Below, piece by piece: positions 53,835 to 62,212 of a DNA stretch of 64,000 nt; the first letter of the stretch is position 1, and each line of letters opens with the position of its first letter. The translations under genes and the position numbers were made by a program. The stretch comes from Caldicellulosiruptor changbaiensis (GTDB taxonomy: Bacteria > Bacillota > Thermoanaerobacteria > Caldicellulosiruptorales > Caldicellulosiruptoraceae), in NCBI RefSeq assembly GCF_003999255.1, contig NZ_CP034791.1:515001-579000 (forward strand). Direction: 5' to 3'. Under the pieces are notes generated by a model. The model had not been told where the DNA came from. It was given only the letters and a program-made list of their open reading frames with translations, and did not search any database.

Positions 53835-54518
53835 TCATTTAATTCCACATTCTCTATTATCTCTTTCAATATACTCAATTTGCTCCCAGTAATAATCATC
53901 ATTATATACATATAAATGATTTTTCGTTGGTATATAAAAAAAATAAAGAGAGAGTACACGTCCTATTCCGTCTTTCCTGTATCTTTCGTATCTAAAAAAT
54001 TTATATCCTTCTTTCATTTCAGAAAGCATATTTTGAGCTAATTTCTCATTCAAAATTGAACTATCATATTCTTCTCCATTTTCACTGAAAAACCACGGTT
54101 TTAACTCTTCAGGAAGATTTTTTTTTCCTAAAGATAACTCTTCTACAGTACCTAAAACTGCTTCAATTTCATATTGCTTTTTTATATCTAAATCATATAG
54201 CATTTTATTATCTTTTACATAAAGCCAATTTGAAGTTAGCTTTTCTAATTCAGGTTTGGCTTTTTTGTCAAAAATTAATAGGTCAAGAAATTGGCCTTCA
54301 CATTTTACTATTTTCTCTTCTTTTATTGGTTCAGGAAACTCTGTATCAAATATCTTATACAATCTAATCCACTCAGCACGGCTTTTCACACGCTTTATTG
54401 GTTCGTGAGGAACAACATAAATCAAAAATGCTGTTGAACCAATAATAAAAACTAAAAACACAATGACCAATAAAACAATTATTAAACATCCTCTCAAAAT
54501 TTTTTTGCCTACCACCAC
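53835..54518 (-). CDS. Membrane-anchored cassette partner, cassette 3
   Basis: A 227-residue protein with one long N-terminal membrane helix (CLIIVLLVIVFLVFIIGSTA) and an outer domain rich in charged and aromatic residues (KEGYKFFRYERYRKDGIGRV, LYVYNDDYYWEQIEYIERDN). It is unlike the partners of the M23 and lysozyme effectors, as expected if each partner fits its own effector. It lies 22 bases after the effector gene with the unknown C-terminal domain. The family is not recognised; a role as immunity protein is inference. Confidence 0.7.
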   Translation of the reverse strand: MVVGKKILRGCLIIVLLVIVFLVFIIGSTAFLIYVVPHEPIKRVKSRAEWIRLYKIFDTEFPEPIKEEKIVKCEGQFLDLLIFDKKAKPELEKLTSNWLYVKDNKMLYDLDIKKQYEIEAVLGTVEELSLGKKNLPEELKPWFFSENGEEYDSSILNEKLAQNMLSEMKEGYKFFRYERYRKDGIGRVLSLYFFYIPTKNHLYVYNDDYYWEQIEYIERDNRECGIK

Positions 54519-54540
54519 ATGGTATTACTCCCTTCTTTAT

Positions 54541-55550
54541 TTATAAAAGAACGTTGACCTTAACTGTTTCTATTTTGATAAAAATTTCATATGATTTGAC
54601 AACCCCAATATTCTGCAAATCTTCTCCAAATTCATTTAACCATTCCCCAAAGCTCATTTTTCCTTTTATTAAGTCCGGTATTTGTTCTATTGAACTTTGT
54701 TTTTTAATATGGTTATCAAAGTTATAAGTATCGTGAAGCCATATACTTATGGTATTTTCACTCTCTTTTTTAAAATACAGGTTAGCGTTGTTTATTGCTA
54801 AATAGAGGTCTAAATCATGATTTTTACGAAATGTTACAGGAAATTCATATTTATTTCTATTTTTTTCGTTTTTACTTAGTCCTATTATCTCTCCGACTTT
54901 CATTGTAGGGAGTAATTCTTCAGCTACAGAAATAATATGCTTCCTGGCTGTTTTATAATCTACATTCTTCTTTATTTTTTGAGACAATTCGCTTTTTTCA
55001 TTTGAAATTGTTATTTTAGACGGCTTGTCCTGCAAAGCATGCTCGAAAAAATTTATTGCATATTTCAGATTATTGTCTGTAACACGCCTCAAAGCTTCTA
55101 ACCCTACTTTCAGTTCTGTTCTTATAGCATTTATTTCAGTTTTCTTCAATGAATCTGAAATTTTCTCCCTAATATTATTTGTAAGATTTTCTAATTTTCT
55201 AAAAACAGATGGAATAGTTGAAGCTCCGATTATTTTTTTAGATGTGCTATTTGTCGCATTATTACTCAGAGCTTTTATTGAATTTTCTTGTTGTTGAGAT
55301 ACATGGATTTTGCTTTGAGGTCTTTCGTAAACTATTTTACCATAGAACTCATTAGCAGGAAAACCTTTTTCATAAACATAGGCAGGCGAAATTTTAGAGT
55401 TGTTTTGGGCTGTATTTTGTTTTGAAGGTGAAAAATAGCTTTTTGAAATTTTCTCTGCAGTACTTTTTTAGACTGACAGGTTTTGAAGGCAAGAGCTATT
55501 TTTAAGAGTCAAATTAAGATTATTAGAAGTTAATACAATACTTTTCATTT
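54541..55550 (-). pseudogene. Cassette 3 effector: shared leader plus unrecognised C-terminal domain, leader broken
   Basis: The leader (MKSIVLTSNNLNLTLK...SPAYVYEKGFPANEFYGKI) is nearly identical to that of the lysozyme effector. It has two extra A's in a run (A7 instead of A5 near 55502) and a CAA-to-TAA stop shortly after. The C-terminal part stays open from 55149: a helical linker (EINAIRTELKVGLEALRRVT) and a domain reading EFPVTFRKNHDLDLYLAINN, WLHDTYNFDNHIKKQSSIEQ, GKMSFGEWLNEFGEDLQNIG. I do not recognise this domain. The intact C-terminus suggests recent inactivation or an off state. Confidence 0.75.
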
Positions 55551-55748
55551 TCCTCATAACCCCCTATTTTCATTTGTTTTTTGTTTATCATGGAATTATA
55601 ATACAAAAGTGTATCGAAAAATACAGGTAAAAACAATAGTGATTTTAAACAAAAAAGCAACAATAAGTTAAAAATGTATATATAAAAAATAGACAATATA
55701 TGTTTTTTGAGAAGGCACTTTAATTCTTGCGGGTGTTTTATAAATCAA

Positions 55749-55800
55749 ATAAAAAGAGCTACATCTTAAGGGGTTCAATTAATAAAAATTGATGTAGCTC
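55749..55800 (-). terminator. Cassette terminator hairpin, copy 3
   Basis: GAGCTACATC (55756-55765) pairs exactly with GATGTAGCTC (55791-55800), followed on the minus strand by TTTTTATTTG. Ends cassette 2. Confidence 0.85.
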
Positions 55801-55821
55801 AATTCCAAATCTAAAATATAA

Positions 55822-56580
55822 TCAGTTATTAATAGTATAAATCAACAAGTAGTACTTTTTGTCCTTCTTTTGTACTCCTGTAAACCAGATATTATATCCA
55901 TTTTCTCCCAACATGGCTCCGTACTGATTTACAAACATAAACAAAGGGTCAGCATTGATAATTGCTTTTTTTAAATTGCCATTAAATATCTTGTCAAAAT
56001 TATTGATAAACTCTTTTTCATTTCTTATGGTTTTCTTTTTACTATCAATTTTAACATTTATAGGATATATTATCAGTTTTGCAAGTGTTTCTTTGTCGTT
56101 TTTTATTAAATATTTTTGAATGTTAGTAGCGAATTTTACTACTTCTTCGTCTGGGAAACCAACAAAGTTATATCTTTTCCCATAATCCGTATAAATTATG
56201 TTAACAAGCTTCAATTTAAAAGGCATTTTAATTTTGCCATTACTCCAAGTTCCTTCAACTGTATCTATTGTTTTCAAGTTACCATAAAAAGTTCCTGCAA
56301 TTTGGCCTTTTTTGTTATATTCGATTAATGTTATTTTTCCGTTTTTCAATTTTCCTTCTACTTTTATATGCTCTTTAACTCCTTTAAAAGCGTAGAGTCC
56401 TATAATTTTTGAGTTGTTAATATATATGCTCATTATTATATCTTTACTTCCTTTTTTGCCGCTGTAATCGTAATAGCCTTTTTCAATTTTATCATTGCTT
56501 AAAACAAGTTTGTTAGGCAAAATTAAAAACATGATTAAGATTAGAACAATAATTTTTTTTTCAGTCTTCAAAGATTTCAC
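55822..56580 (-). CDS. Exported partner protein of the lysozyme cassette
   Basis: A 252-residue protein with a clear export signal (KIIVLILIMFLILPNKLVLS) and a beta-rich mature part (KGYYDYSGKKGSKDIIMSIY, NGKITLIEYNKKGQIAGTFY) followed by a helical C-terminal region (NEKEFINNFDKIFNGNLKKA). It would act outside the membrane, the same compartment as peptidoglycan, which fits a protector against a wall hydrolase. Two damaged relatives exist, at 52727 and 61250. GTG 56580 is the likely start, behind AGTGAGGTGAAA-type sequence. Family not recognised. Confidence 0.75.
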   Translation of the reverse strand: MKSLKTEKKIIVLILIMFLILPNKLVLSNDKIEKGYYDYSGKKGSKDIIMSIYINNSKIIGLYAFKGVKEHIKVEGKLKNGKITLIEYNKKGQIAGTFYGNLKTIDTVEGTWSNGKIKMPFKLKLVNIIYTDYGKRYNFVGFPDEEVVKFATNIQKYLIKNDKETLAKLIIYPINVKIDSKKKTIRNEKEFINNFDKIFNGNLKKAIINADPLFMFVNQYGAMLGENGYNIWFTGVQKKDKKYYLLIYTINN

Positions 56581-56642
56581 CTCACTAATTTGTTTAGCTT
56601 AAATATAGTATGTGATACAACAATTTTAGAGATGAAAAATTT

Positions 56643-57512
56643 CTAAAGACCAATTTCTTTTTTTATCTTTTTCCAAGTATTTATATCTGTAACTTTGTAG
56701 TCTCCTTTTACAAACATTTCCCATTCATCGTATCTGCGTCTTTGTAAACCTTCTAATACTATTCCTTGAGCTTTAGAATAGACAAGAAAATCGTCTCTAA
56801 GTTCTTTCTCTAATTTAGTATCAATACCATTTTTAATAGCTTTAATTATATCAGCTCGAATTTTTGATTTTTCATTAGTTGTCCATGCTTTTCCAACGTT
56901 AAATGTAAAACTTACTAAAGCATCAAATTGGTTTTGTGAAAGTTGAATTTTGTTATTTTCCATAAATTTATTTATTGCATCAGTTGCATTTTTGATATCA
57001 CTTTTGAAAAATTCATATGCTTTTTCTTCTGTTATTGCTTTTTTGGGCTTATTAGTTTTAAGATCAACATATTCTTCCAATTCTTTGCCTTTTAATACAT
57101 GTCCAATTCCAATAGTCCAAACTCCGTCTTTGTCTCTATAGGCGATTGAGGAATATCCTTCATAAGATTTAACAAATTCAAATAATGCTTTGCTTGGTTC
57201 TAATCTTTTTATTTTTGTTGAAGTATTTTGGCTTTTATAAACAGCATTTATCTTTGTTGTAGACGATACAGAATTTGAACCAGGTCTTTCGTAAACTATT
57301 TTACCATAGAACTCATCAGCAGGAAAACCTTTTTCATAAACATAGGCAGGCGAAATTTTAGAGTTGTTTTGGGCTGTATTTTGTTTTGAAGGTGAGAGAT
57401 AGCTTTTTGAAATTTGCTCTGCAGTACTTTTTTGGGCTGACAGGTTTTGAAGGCAAGAGCTATTTTTAAGAGTCAAATTAAGATTATTAGAAGTTAATAC
57501 AATACTTTTCAT
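56643..57512 (-). CDS. Cassette 2 effector: shared leader fused to a GH24 (T4-type) lysozyme
   Basis: 289 residues. The leader (1-77) has no signal peptide, is rich in Ser/Asn/Lys and ends in the conserved block SPAYVYEKGFPADEFYGKIV. A short linker precedes a GH24 lysozyme domain (about 105-288). Glu of KSYEGYSS, Asp of YRDKDG and Thr of WTIGIGH keep the 9 and 6 residue spacing of E11-D20-T26 of T4 lysozyme, and GLQRRRYDEWEMF near the end is the family signature. It should cleave the peptidoglycan glycan strand. The start is MKS (57512), as forced in the M23 paralogue. Followed by an exported partner gene and a terminator. Confidence 0.88.
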   Translation of the reverse strand: MKSIVLTSNNLNLTLKNSSCLQNLSAQKSTAEQISKSYLSPSKQNTAQNNSKISPAYVYEKGFPADEFYGKIVYERPGSNSVSSTTKINAVYKSQNTSTKIKRLEPSKALFEFVKSYEGYSSIAYRDKDGVWTIGIGHVLKGKELEEYVDLKTNKPKKAITEEKAYEFFKSDIKNATDAINKFMENNKIQLSQNQFDALVSFTFNVGKAWTTNEKSKIRADIIKAIKNGIDTKLEKELRDDFLVYSKAQGIVLEGLQRRRYDEWEMFVKGDYKVTDINTWKKIKKEIGL

Positions 57513-57710
57513 TTTCCTCATAACCCCCTATTTTCATTTGTTTTTTGTTTATCATGGAATTATAATACAAAAGTATATCGAAAAATACAGGTAAAAACAA
57601 TAGTGATTTTAAACAAAAAAGCAACAATAAATTAAAAATGTATATATAAAAAATAGACAATATATGTTTTTTGAGAAGGCACTTTAATTCTTGCGGGTGT
57701 TTTATAAATC
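57513..57710 (-). promoter_or_regulatory. Conserved cassette upstream region
   Basis: Nearly identical to 55551-55740 upstream of cassette 3, and its effector-proximal 100 bases match 63130-63235 upstream of cassette 1. It contains TTTTGTATTATAATTCC (TATAAT -10, no clear -35) about 50 bases before the start, and the ribosome site GGGGGTTATGAGGAA. Strong conservation of non-coding DNA implies shared control or recent duplication. Confidence 0.65.
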
Positions 57711-57712
57711 AA

Positions 57713-57764
57713 ATAAAAAGAGCTACATCTTAAGGGGTTCAATTAATAAAAATTGATGTAGCTC
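57713..57764 (-). terminator. Cassette terminator hairpin, copy 4
   Basis: GAGCTACATC (57720-57729) pairs exactly with GATGTAGCTC (57755-57764). It originally ended cassette 1; the IS256 insertion now separates it from that cassette's genes. Confidence 0.85.
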
Positions 57765-58076
57765 ATTTCCAAATCTAAAATATAATCAGTTATTAATAGG
57801 AGACTATAAATAATTTTGTGTAAAGTATAAGGACCTCCTTCTTGGTAAGAATCAGAATATAGACAAAAATATCCAAGAAGACAAACGGTATAATGTCAAG
57901 GGGGTTTTTTAAAAAATTTTTTTAGATAATTAGGGCAAAAAAGACAATAAAATACCGAGCCGCTCAGCATGGAAAAATTTAACTGGCAGCTTGTTTGGGA
58001 AAGATTATTAAATTAAAAAATTGGGACTAACTAAGTATTGTAAACATCACCTCTTTCTTGATATATTTGACCAAGG

Positions 58077-59277
58077 CTAGAGCATTGCAAAGATCAGGGG
58101 AATTAAGCGTCTTGCGGTTAGGACGAGGGCACGTTTATGCTGATGCTTGGTAACCTCTGAGAACTTCTTGTTGTAGAAGGCTTTGTAGCGTACTGTGTGC
58201 TACAGTCCACAGTTAGCAGCTTCAACAAGATAGTATCTCAGGTATTGGTTACCACACTTAGCTAATGAGACATCTTGGGCATTGAAGTTGCCTGATTGGT
58301 ACTGAGTCCAAACAAGGCCAGAATACTTTGCCAAAGCAGCTTCATTTTTGAAGCGCTTGATATCACCGATTTCAGCGATGATGCCGGCTGCAAGAACATC
58401 TCCTATGCCAGGGACGGTTGTTAATGTTTGAGAGAAAGCTTTAAGAAGTTTTGAGATTTCTTTGTCGAGTTTTTTAAGTTGTTCTTGCATAAATCTAATG
58501 TTTTCAAGGGTCATAGACAAAGCTAAGTCATTTGCCTCAGCCAACAGAGGATGTAATCTGTATGAACGCTTGAGCCTCGGTTTTAAGTATTTCAGCGATT
58601 TTATTGACATCTGAGAGTCTATTGTTGCCGTTATCGGATACGAATTTAATTAAGTCTTCTAAAGGCATAGAAGCGATATCATCAGGTGTAAAGTTTTCGA
58701 TGATAGCACAAGAAGCTTTACCGAAGATATCTGAAAATGGACAGTCTTGAGAATAAGTAGAGAATTTAAGGTATATGAGATTGAGAGCTCTGTTTTTTTC
58801 GCGAGTTAGATTGTGAACAAGATGATAGCGCATTCTGGTAAGGCGTTGTAGTGCAGCATATTTAAAATCAGGCAAAGGTGTTGGGTTGAGTTTGCTGAAC
58901 CTGACACATTCAGCGATGATAATTGCATCGATGCTATCTGTTTTAGGCAAGAAAGTGTAGATTTTTTTGAAGCCTTTGACTATGCTTGGGTTGAGAACAT
59001 AAAAAGTTGGTTTATATGGCAGCAGTTCAGATGAAGAAGCAAGATACAAGTGCAGATGCCAAGCGTAATGTGAAGTTGCTTCCATGCCAAACTTAATACA
59101 GGATAGATTATACTGGCTGAGGCAGTCAATAACTCTTTTGATTAATTCGTTAGCGCCTTCTTGATCATTAGGCAAGGAAAAAGGTTTTTTAATCAAGTGA
59201 TTACCGGCATCATCGATGAAGAAGATAGAATTTGACTGACTACTGATATCAATGCCCACGATTAAAGTATTTGGCAA
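58077..59277 (-). pseudogene. IS110-family transposase (DEDD recombinase), frameshift and nonsense
   Basis: N-terminal RuvC-like part: LIVGIDISSQSNSIFF with the first Asp, FGMEATSHYAWHL with the Glu, LPKTDSIDAIIIAE with further Asp. C-terminal transposase_20 part: TTVPGIGDVLAAGIIAEIGD and KYSGLVWTQYQSGNFNAQDV. One extra T near 58566 shifts the frame between EILKTEAQA and SYRLHPLLAEANDLAL. A TAG at 58200-58202 interrupts the end, after which TKHQHKRALVLTARRLIPLI continues to the natural stop. TTG 59277 starts behind AGGAGG. Not expected to be active. Confidence 0.88.
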
Positions 59278-59329
59278 TTTGAAGACCTCCTTTTTGCAAG
59301 TAGTGGTAAGAAAAAGTGTTAAGCCCTTT

Positions 59330-59480
59330 ATCCCTGGGGATTACATGTAATGCAGCCTCGCCGATATTAGAGCTACGGAGCAGTTTACAGGGTGCACACA
59401 TCTGATATGCTCAAATCAGATGTGGTAAACTGCCAGTGCACAGCAAACGAGTAAACATTACTCATGTAATCCTTTGGGGT
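59330..59480 (-). ncRNA. Candidate IS110 bridge-RNA region
   Basis: The non-coding DNA upstream of the IS110 transposase folds into nested stems: GGATTACATG (59338-59347) with CATGTAATCC (59463-59472), CAGTTTAC (59381-59388) with GTAAACTG (59425-59432), and CACATCTGA (59397-59405) with TCAGATGTG (59416-59424). IS110 elements encode a bridge RNA in this position that pairs with donor and target DNA. Strand and ends are inferred. Confidence 0.55.
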
Positions 59481-59784
59481 TCAGTCTTTCTCAAGCTGTG
59501 GCGTGCAGATGTCAAAGCACGTCCAGCAGGAGGTGATCAAAAATATCCAAATAAACTAAATCAGGCTTAAACTTTTTCTGATTTTAGTTTACCAAAGATA
59601 AAGGGCAAATTTAAACTGTAGCAGTCAATTTTAATATTCAATTTTTGAGAAATGAGTGTTTTAAGAAAGGTGCATTATCAAAATGAATTTCCAGTAATCA
59701 ATTGGTACTGATAATTAAATGTACCAATTGAGATATGAAGTTTTAATTGATTTGATAATTATATGATACGGGGAGGTTTTTGTT

Positions 59785-61013
59785 ATGGAAAATGTTTTAA
59801 CAAAAGAGCAATTGCTTGAATTCATAAGAAAAAATAACATCCAAAGTGTAAGCGACATTTATGAATGCTTAAAGGACATATTTAAAGATGTGCTGCAAGG
59901 TTTTTTAGAAGCAGAGATTGAAGAAAGTTTAGGCTACGAAAAATATGATGTCAGAAATAAGAAAACAACAAATTCCCAAAATGGTTATAGTCAAAAGACT
60001 GTCAAAACTAAGTTTGGTGAAATGGAACTTGATATTCCAAGGGATAGAGAAGGCGAATTTGAACCCAAGATAATTCCTAAGTACAAAAGAGATATTTCAG
60101 AGATTGAAGACAAAATCATAGCCCTGTATTTCCTGCAGGAATGACAACACGAGACATTCATGAGCAAATTAAAGATATTTATGGTATCGAAATATCTGCT
60201 GAAATGGTTAGCAAAATTACAGAGAAAATTATTCAGCAGAATAAGAGAATGGAAAAATAGACCATTGGAAAAGATATATCCGTTTATTTTCATGGACGCA
60301 ATTCATTACAAGATAAAAGATGAGGGTAAAATTGTTAATAAAGCTGCCTATGTTGTTTTGGGTATTAACATTGAAGGATATAAGGATGTTTTGGGAATAT
60401 GGATTGGAGAAAGTGAAAGTTCTAAATTCTGGTTGGGTGTTTTGAATGACTTGAAAACAAGGGGAGTGGAAGAAGTATTACTGCTTTGTGTTGATGGATT
60501 AACAGGATTAAAAGAAGCAATAGAAGCAGTATTTCCAAAAAGCGATATTCAAAGGTGTATTATTCATCAGCTCAGAAATTCGTTCAAGTATGTTTCATAC
60601 AAGCATATAAAAGAATTTTCAAAAGATTTTAAAAAAGTGTATCAGGCAACTAATGAAGAAGAAGCGTTGGACAATTTTTATCAGGTAAAAGAAAAATGGG
60701 GGAAACAGTATCCTTATGCGTTCAGGAGCTGGGAAAACAACTGGGAGCTACCGACTTCGTTTTTTAAGTTTTCCCCGGCAGAATAAGGAAGATAATTTAT
60801 ACCACAAACATCATATAAGGAGTTTATAGACAATTTAGAAAAGTGACAAAGGCAAAATCAGTATTTCCAAACGATACAGCGTTAGAAAAGATGCTTTATC
60901 TTGCAACAAAAAATGTTGTAAGAAAGTGGACACAGAGGTACAGAAATTGAGATATAATATTAAATCAGCTTTTGATAATGTATTCTGAGCGTTTGAAAGA
61001 GTATATAAAGTAA
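59785..61013 (+). pseudogene. IS256-family transposase with several lesions
   Basis: Begins ENVLTKEQLLEFIRKNNIQS and contains ETEIEESLGYEKYD-like sequence, KTKFGEMELDIPRDREGEFE, KIYPFIFMDAIHYKIKDEGK (catalytic Asp), VLLLCVDGLTGLKEAIEAVF and SDIQRCIIHQ. Lesions: frame slips near 60135, 60240 and 60775, a TAA in place of a Glu codon near 60815 and a TGA in place of Trp near 60950; the 14754 copy is intact at the last two. The ribosome site is GGGGAGG. A perfect 10-bp hairpin (59699-59708 with 59721-59730) lies in its leader. Confidence 0.9.
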
Positions 61014-61033
61014 ATAACAATCACCAGTTCGTA

Positions 61034-61065
61034 TTTTAAACTGCTTCCATGGAAGCAGTTTAAAA
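61034..61065. repeat. 32-nt perfect palindrome near the IS256 right end
   Basis: TTTTAAACTGCTTCCA followed by its exact reverse complement; counterpart of 15324-15355 with compensated base changes. Confidence 0.85.
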
Positions 61066-61249
61066 CAATAAATAAAAAAAACAGAGTATTATAACCCAGT
61101 ATTAAATTTTGTCCAGGATTTTAAAAATTTATGCATAAAAATTTTTAAAATGGTAATACTAAAAAATAGAAGGTAGACAAGTTTATCCTGAATGCTCTCT
61201 TACCAAGAAGGTTGGCCTAATTTAAATACACAGAATTATTTACAGACCC

Positions 61250-61559
61250 ATTAATAGTATAAATCATCAAGTAGTACTTTTTGTCCTTCTTTTGTACTCC
61301 TGTAAACCAGATATTATATATCCATTTTCACCTAACATAGCTCCGTATTGATACAAACATAAACATAGGATCTGCGTTGATAACTGCTTTGATAAATTCG
61401 TTTAATGTTATTTTACCATTCTTAATATTTTCTTCCTCTTTTATATGTTCTTTAACTCCTTTTTCGATTTTATCATTGCTTAGAACAAAGATGCTTTGCA
61501 AAATTAAAAACATAATTAAGATTAGGACAATAATTTCTTTCAGCTTTCAAAAATTTCAC
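61250..61559 (-). pseudogene. Decayed copy of the exported partner gene, cassette 1
   Basis: From GTG 61559 it keeps the export signal region (FLILQSIFVLSNDKIEKG), then jumps to GVKEHIKEEENIKNGKITL and FIKAVINADPMFMFV, and in another frame to the C-terminal end. Several deletions have occurred, plus a frameshift near 61350. The IS256 element is inserted in its last codons; the original stop lies at 57786-57788 on the far side. Confidence 0.8.
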
Positions 61560-61561
61560 CT

Positions 61562-62212
61562 CTAATTATCATGATAATATACCACAATTTGTTTTACTCT
61601 GCCTTTTGATATTTTAAATTCTATTCCATAATAAACACTATCTTGATAGTAAATGCTTTCAACTTCTTCTTTCTTATTATACACAGTGCCACCGAATTGC
61701 TCTATATCGTCAAACGTGGTAGGCTGAATTTTTTTTAAACCATTATCTTCTGTTTTTGAAATGACACAGTATAAAAATTTGTTATCGCCAATCTTTATCG
61801 GGCTATACCTAAATTTATTCAACACTTTTTTATAACTGTCTCCAACTTCAATTCCTCTAGGTCCTTTTATTCCTTTCTTGTTAATTTCTGCATATATTAT
61901 ATAGTTACTCAAATCACTTTCATTACCGGGTGCTAACCAAATAGTACCCCAATCATAGTAACAAAATTCTACATAATCACCATAAGCACCCCACCATTGT
62001 TTCTTTATTTTCTTAGGTTTACCCACTTTTTTTATCAATTCTCTCTTTGTACTTCCAAATTTTAATCCCATTAAAATTGGTTCATTTCTTGTAAAAATAG
62101 GCTTATTATTTTTGAAAACAAAGAGTTCATCTTTAAAAATTGCAAATACTCCTGCAGCAATAACAAGGATTCCTATAATAATCGCTAAAACAATTAATAA
62201 CTTCTTTCTCAT
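61562..62212 (-). CDS. Membrane-anchored cassette partner (BamE/SmpA-like domain), cassette 1
   Basis: A 216-residue protein: basic start, membrane helix (LLIVLAIIIGILVIAAGVFA), then the outer domain LMGLKFGSTKRELIKKVGKP, WWGAYGDYVEFCYYDWGTIW, GPRGIEVGDSYKKVLNKFRY. Its ATG overlaps the stop of the M23 effector gene (ATGA), so the two are translated together, the tightest effector-partner link in the array. A paralogue in cassette 4 (52939) survives without its effector. Domain resembles SmpA/OmlA; proposed to hold the M23 effector in check or assist its export. Confidence 0.78.
   Translation of the reverse strand: MRKKLLIVLAIIIGILVIAAGVFAIFKDELFVFKNNKPIFTRNEPILMGLKFGSTKRELIKKVGKPKKIKKQWWGAYGDYVEFCYYDWGTIWLAPGNESDLSNYIIYAEINKKGIKGPRGIEVGDSYKKVLNKFRYSPIKIGDNKFLYCVISKTEDNGLKKIQPTTFDDIEQFGGTVYNKKEEVESIYYQDSVYYGIEFKISKGRVKQIVVYYHDN

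Larger units (their letters stand above)
57877..59550 (-). mobile_element. IS110-family element inside the IS256 element
   Basis: Contains an IS110-type DEDD recombinase gene (damaged) and long non-coding ends, as usual for the family. CAAAAATATCCAA occurs at both edges (57864-57876 and 59538-59550), marking approximate boundaries; the exact ends are uncertain. Close to the 57877 end the minus strand carries CCCCCTTGACATTATACCG, a -35-like TTGACA such as IS110 circles use to build a junction promoter. Confidence 0.75.
57800..61249 (+). mobile_element. IS256-family element, interrupted by an IS110-family element
   Basis: The ends are related inverted repeats: GAGACTATAAATAATTTTGT from the left and GGGTCTGTAAATAATTCTGT from the right, with CTTCTTGGTAAGA matching further in. 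An 8-bp target duplication ATTAATAG flanks it (57792-57799 and 61250-61257), the length expected for IS256. The transposase gene (59785-61013) is heavily damaged. An IS110-family element occupies about 57877-59550. Insertion hit the last codons of a partner gene whose start is at 61559. Confidence 0.9.

Noticed and set aside
52664-57764. Repeated hairpins as a dispersed CRISPR-like array
   Set aside because: Copies are kilobases apart, each directly after a gene and followed by T runs; they are terminators. No regularly spaced short repeats occur anywhere in the window despite the cas6 gene.
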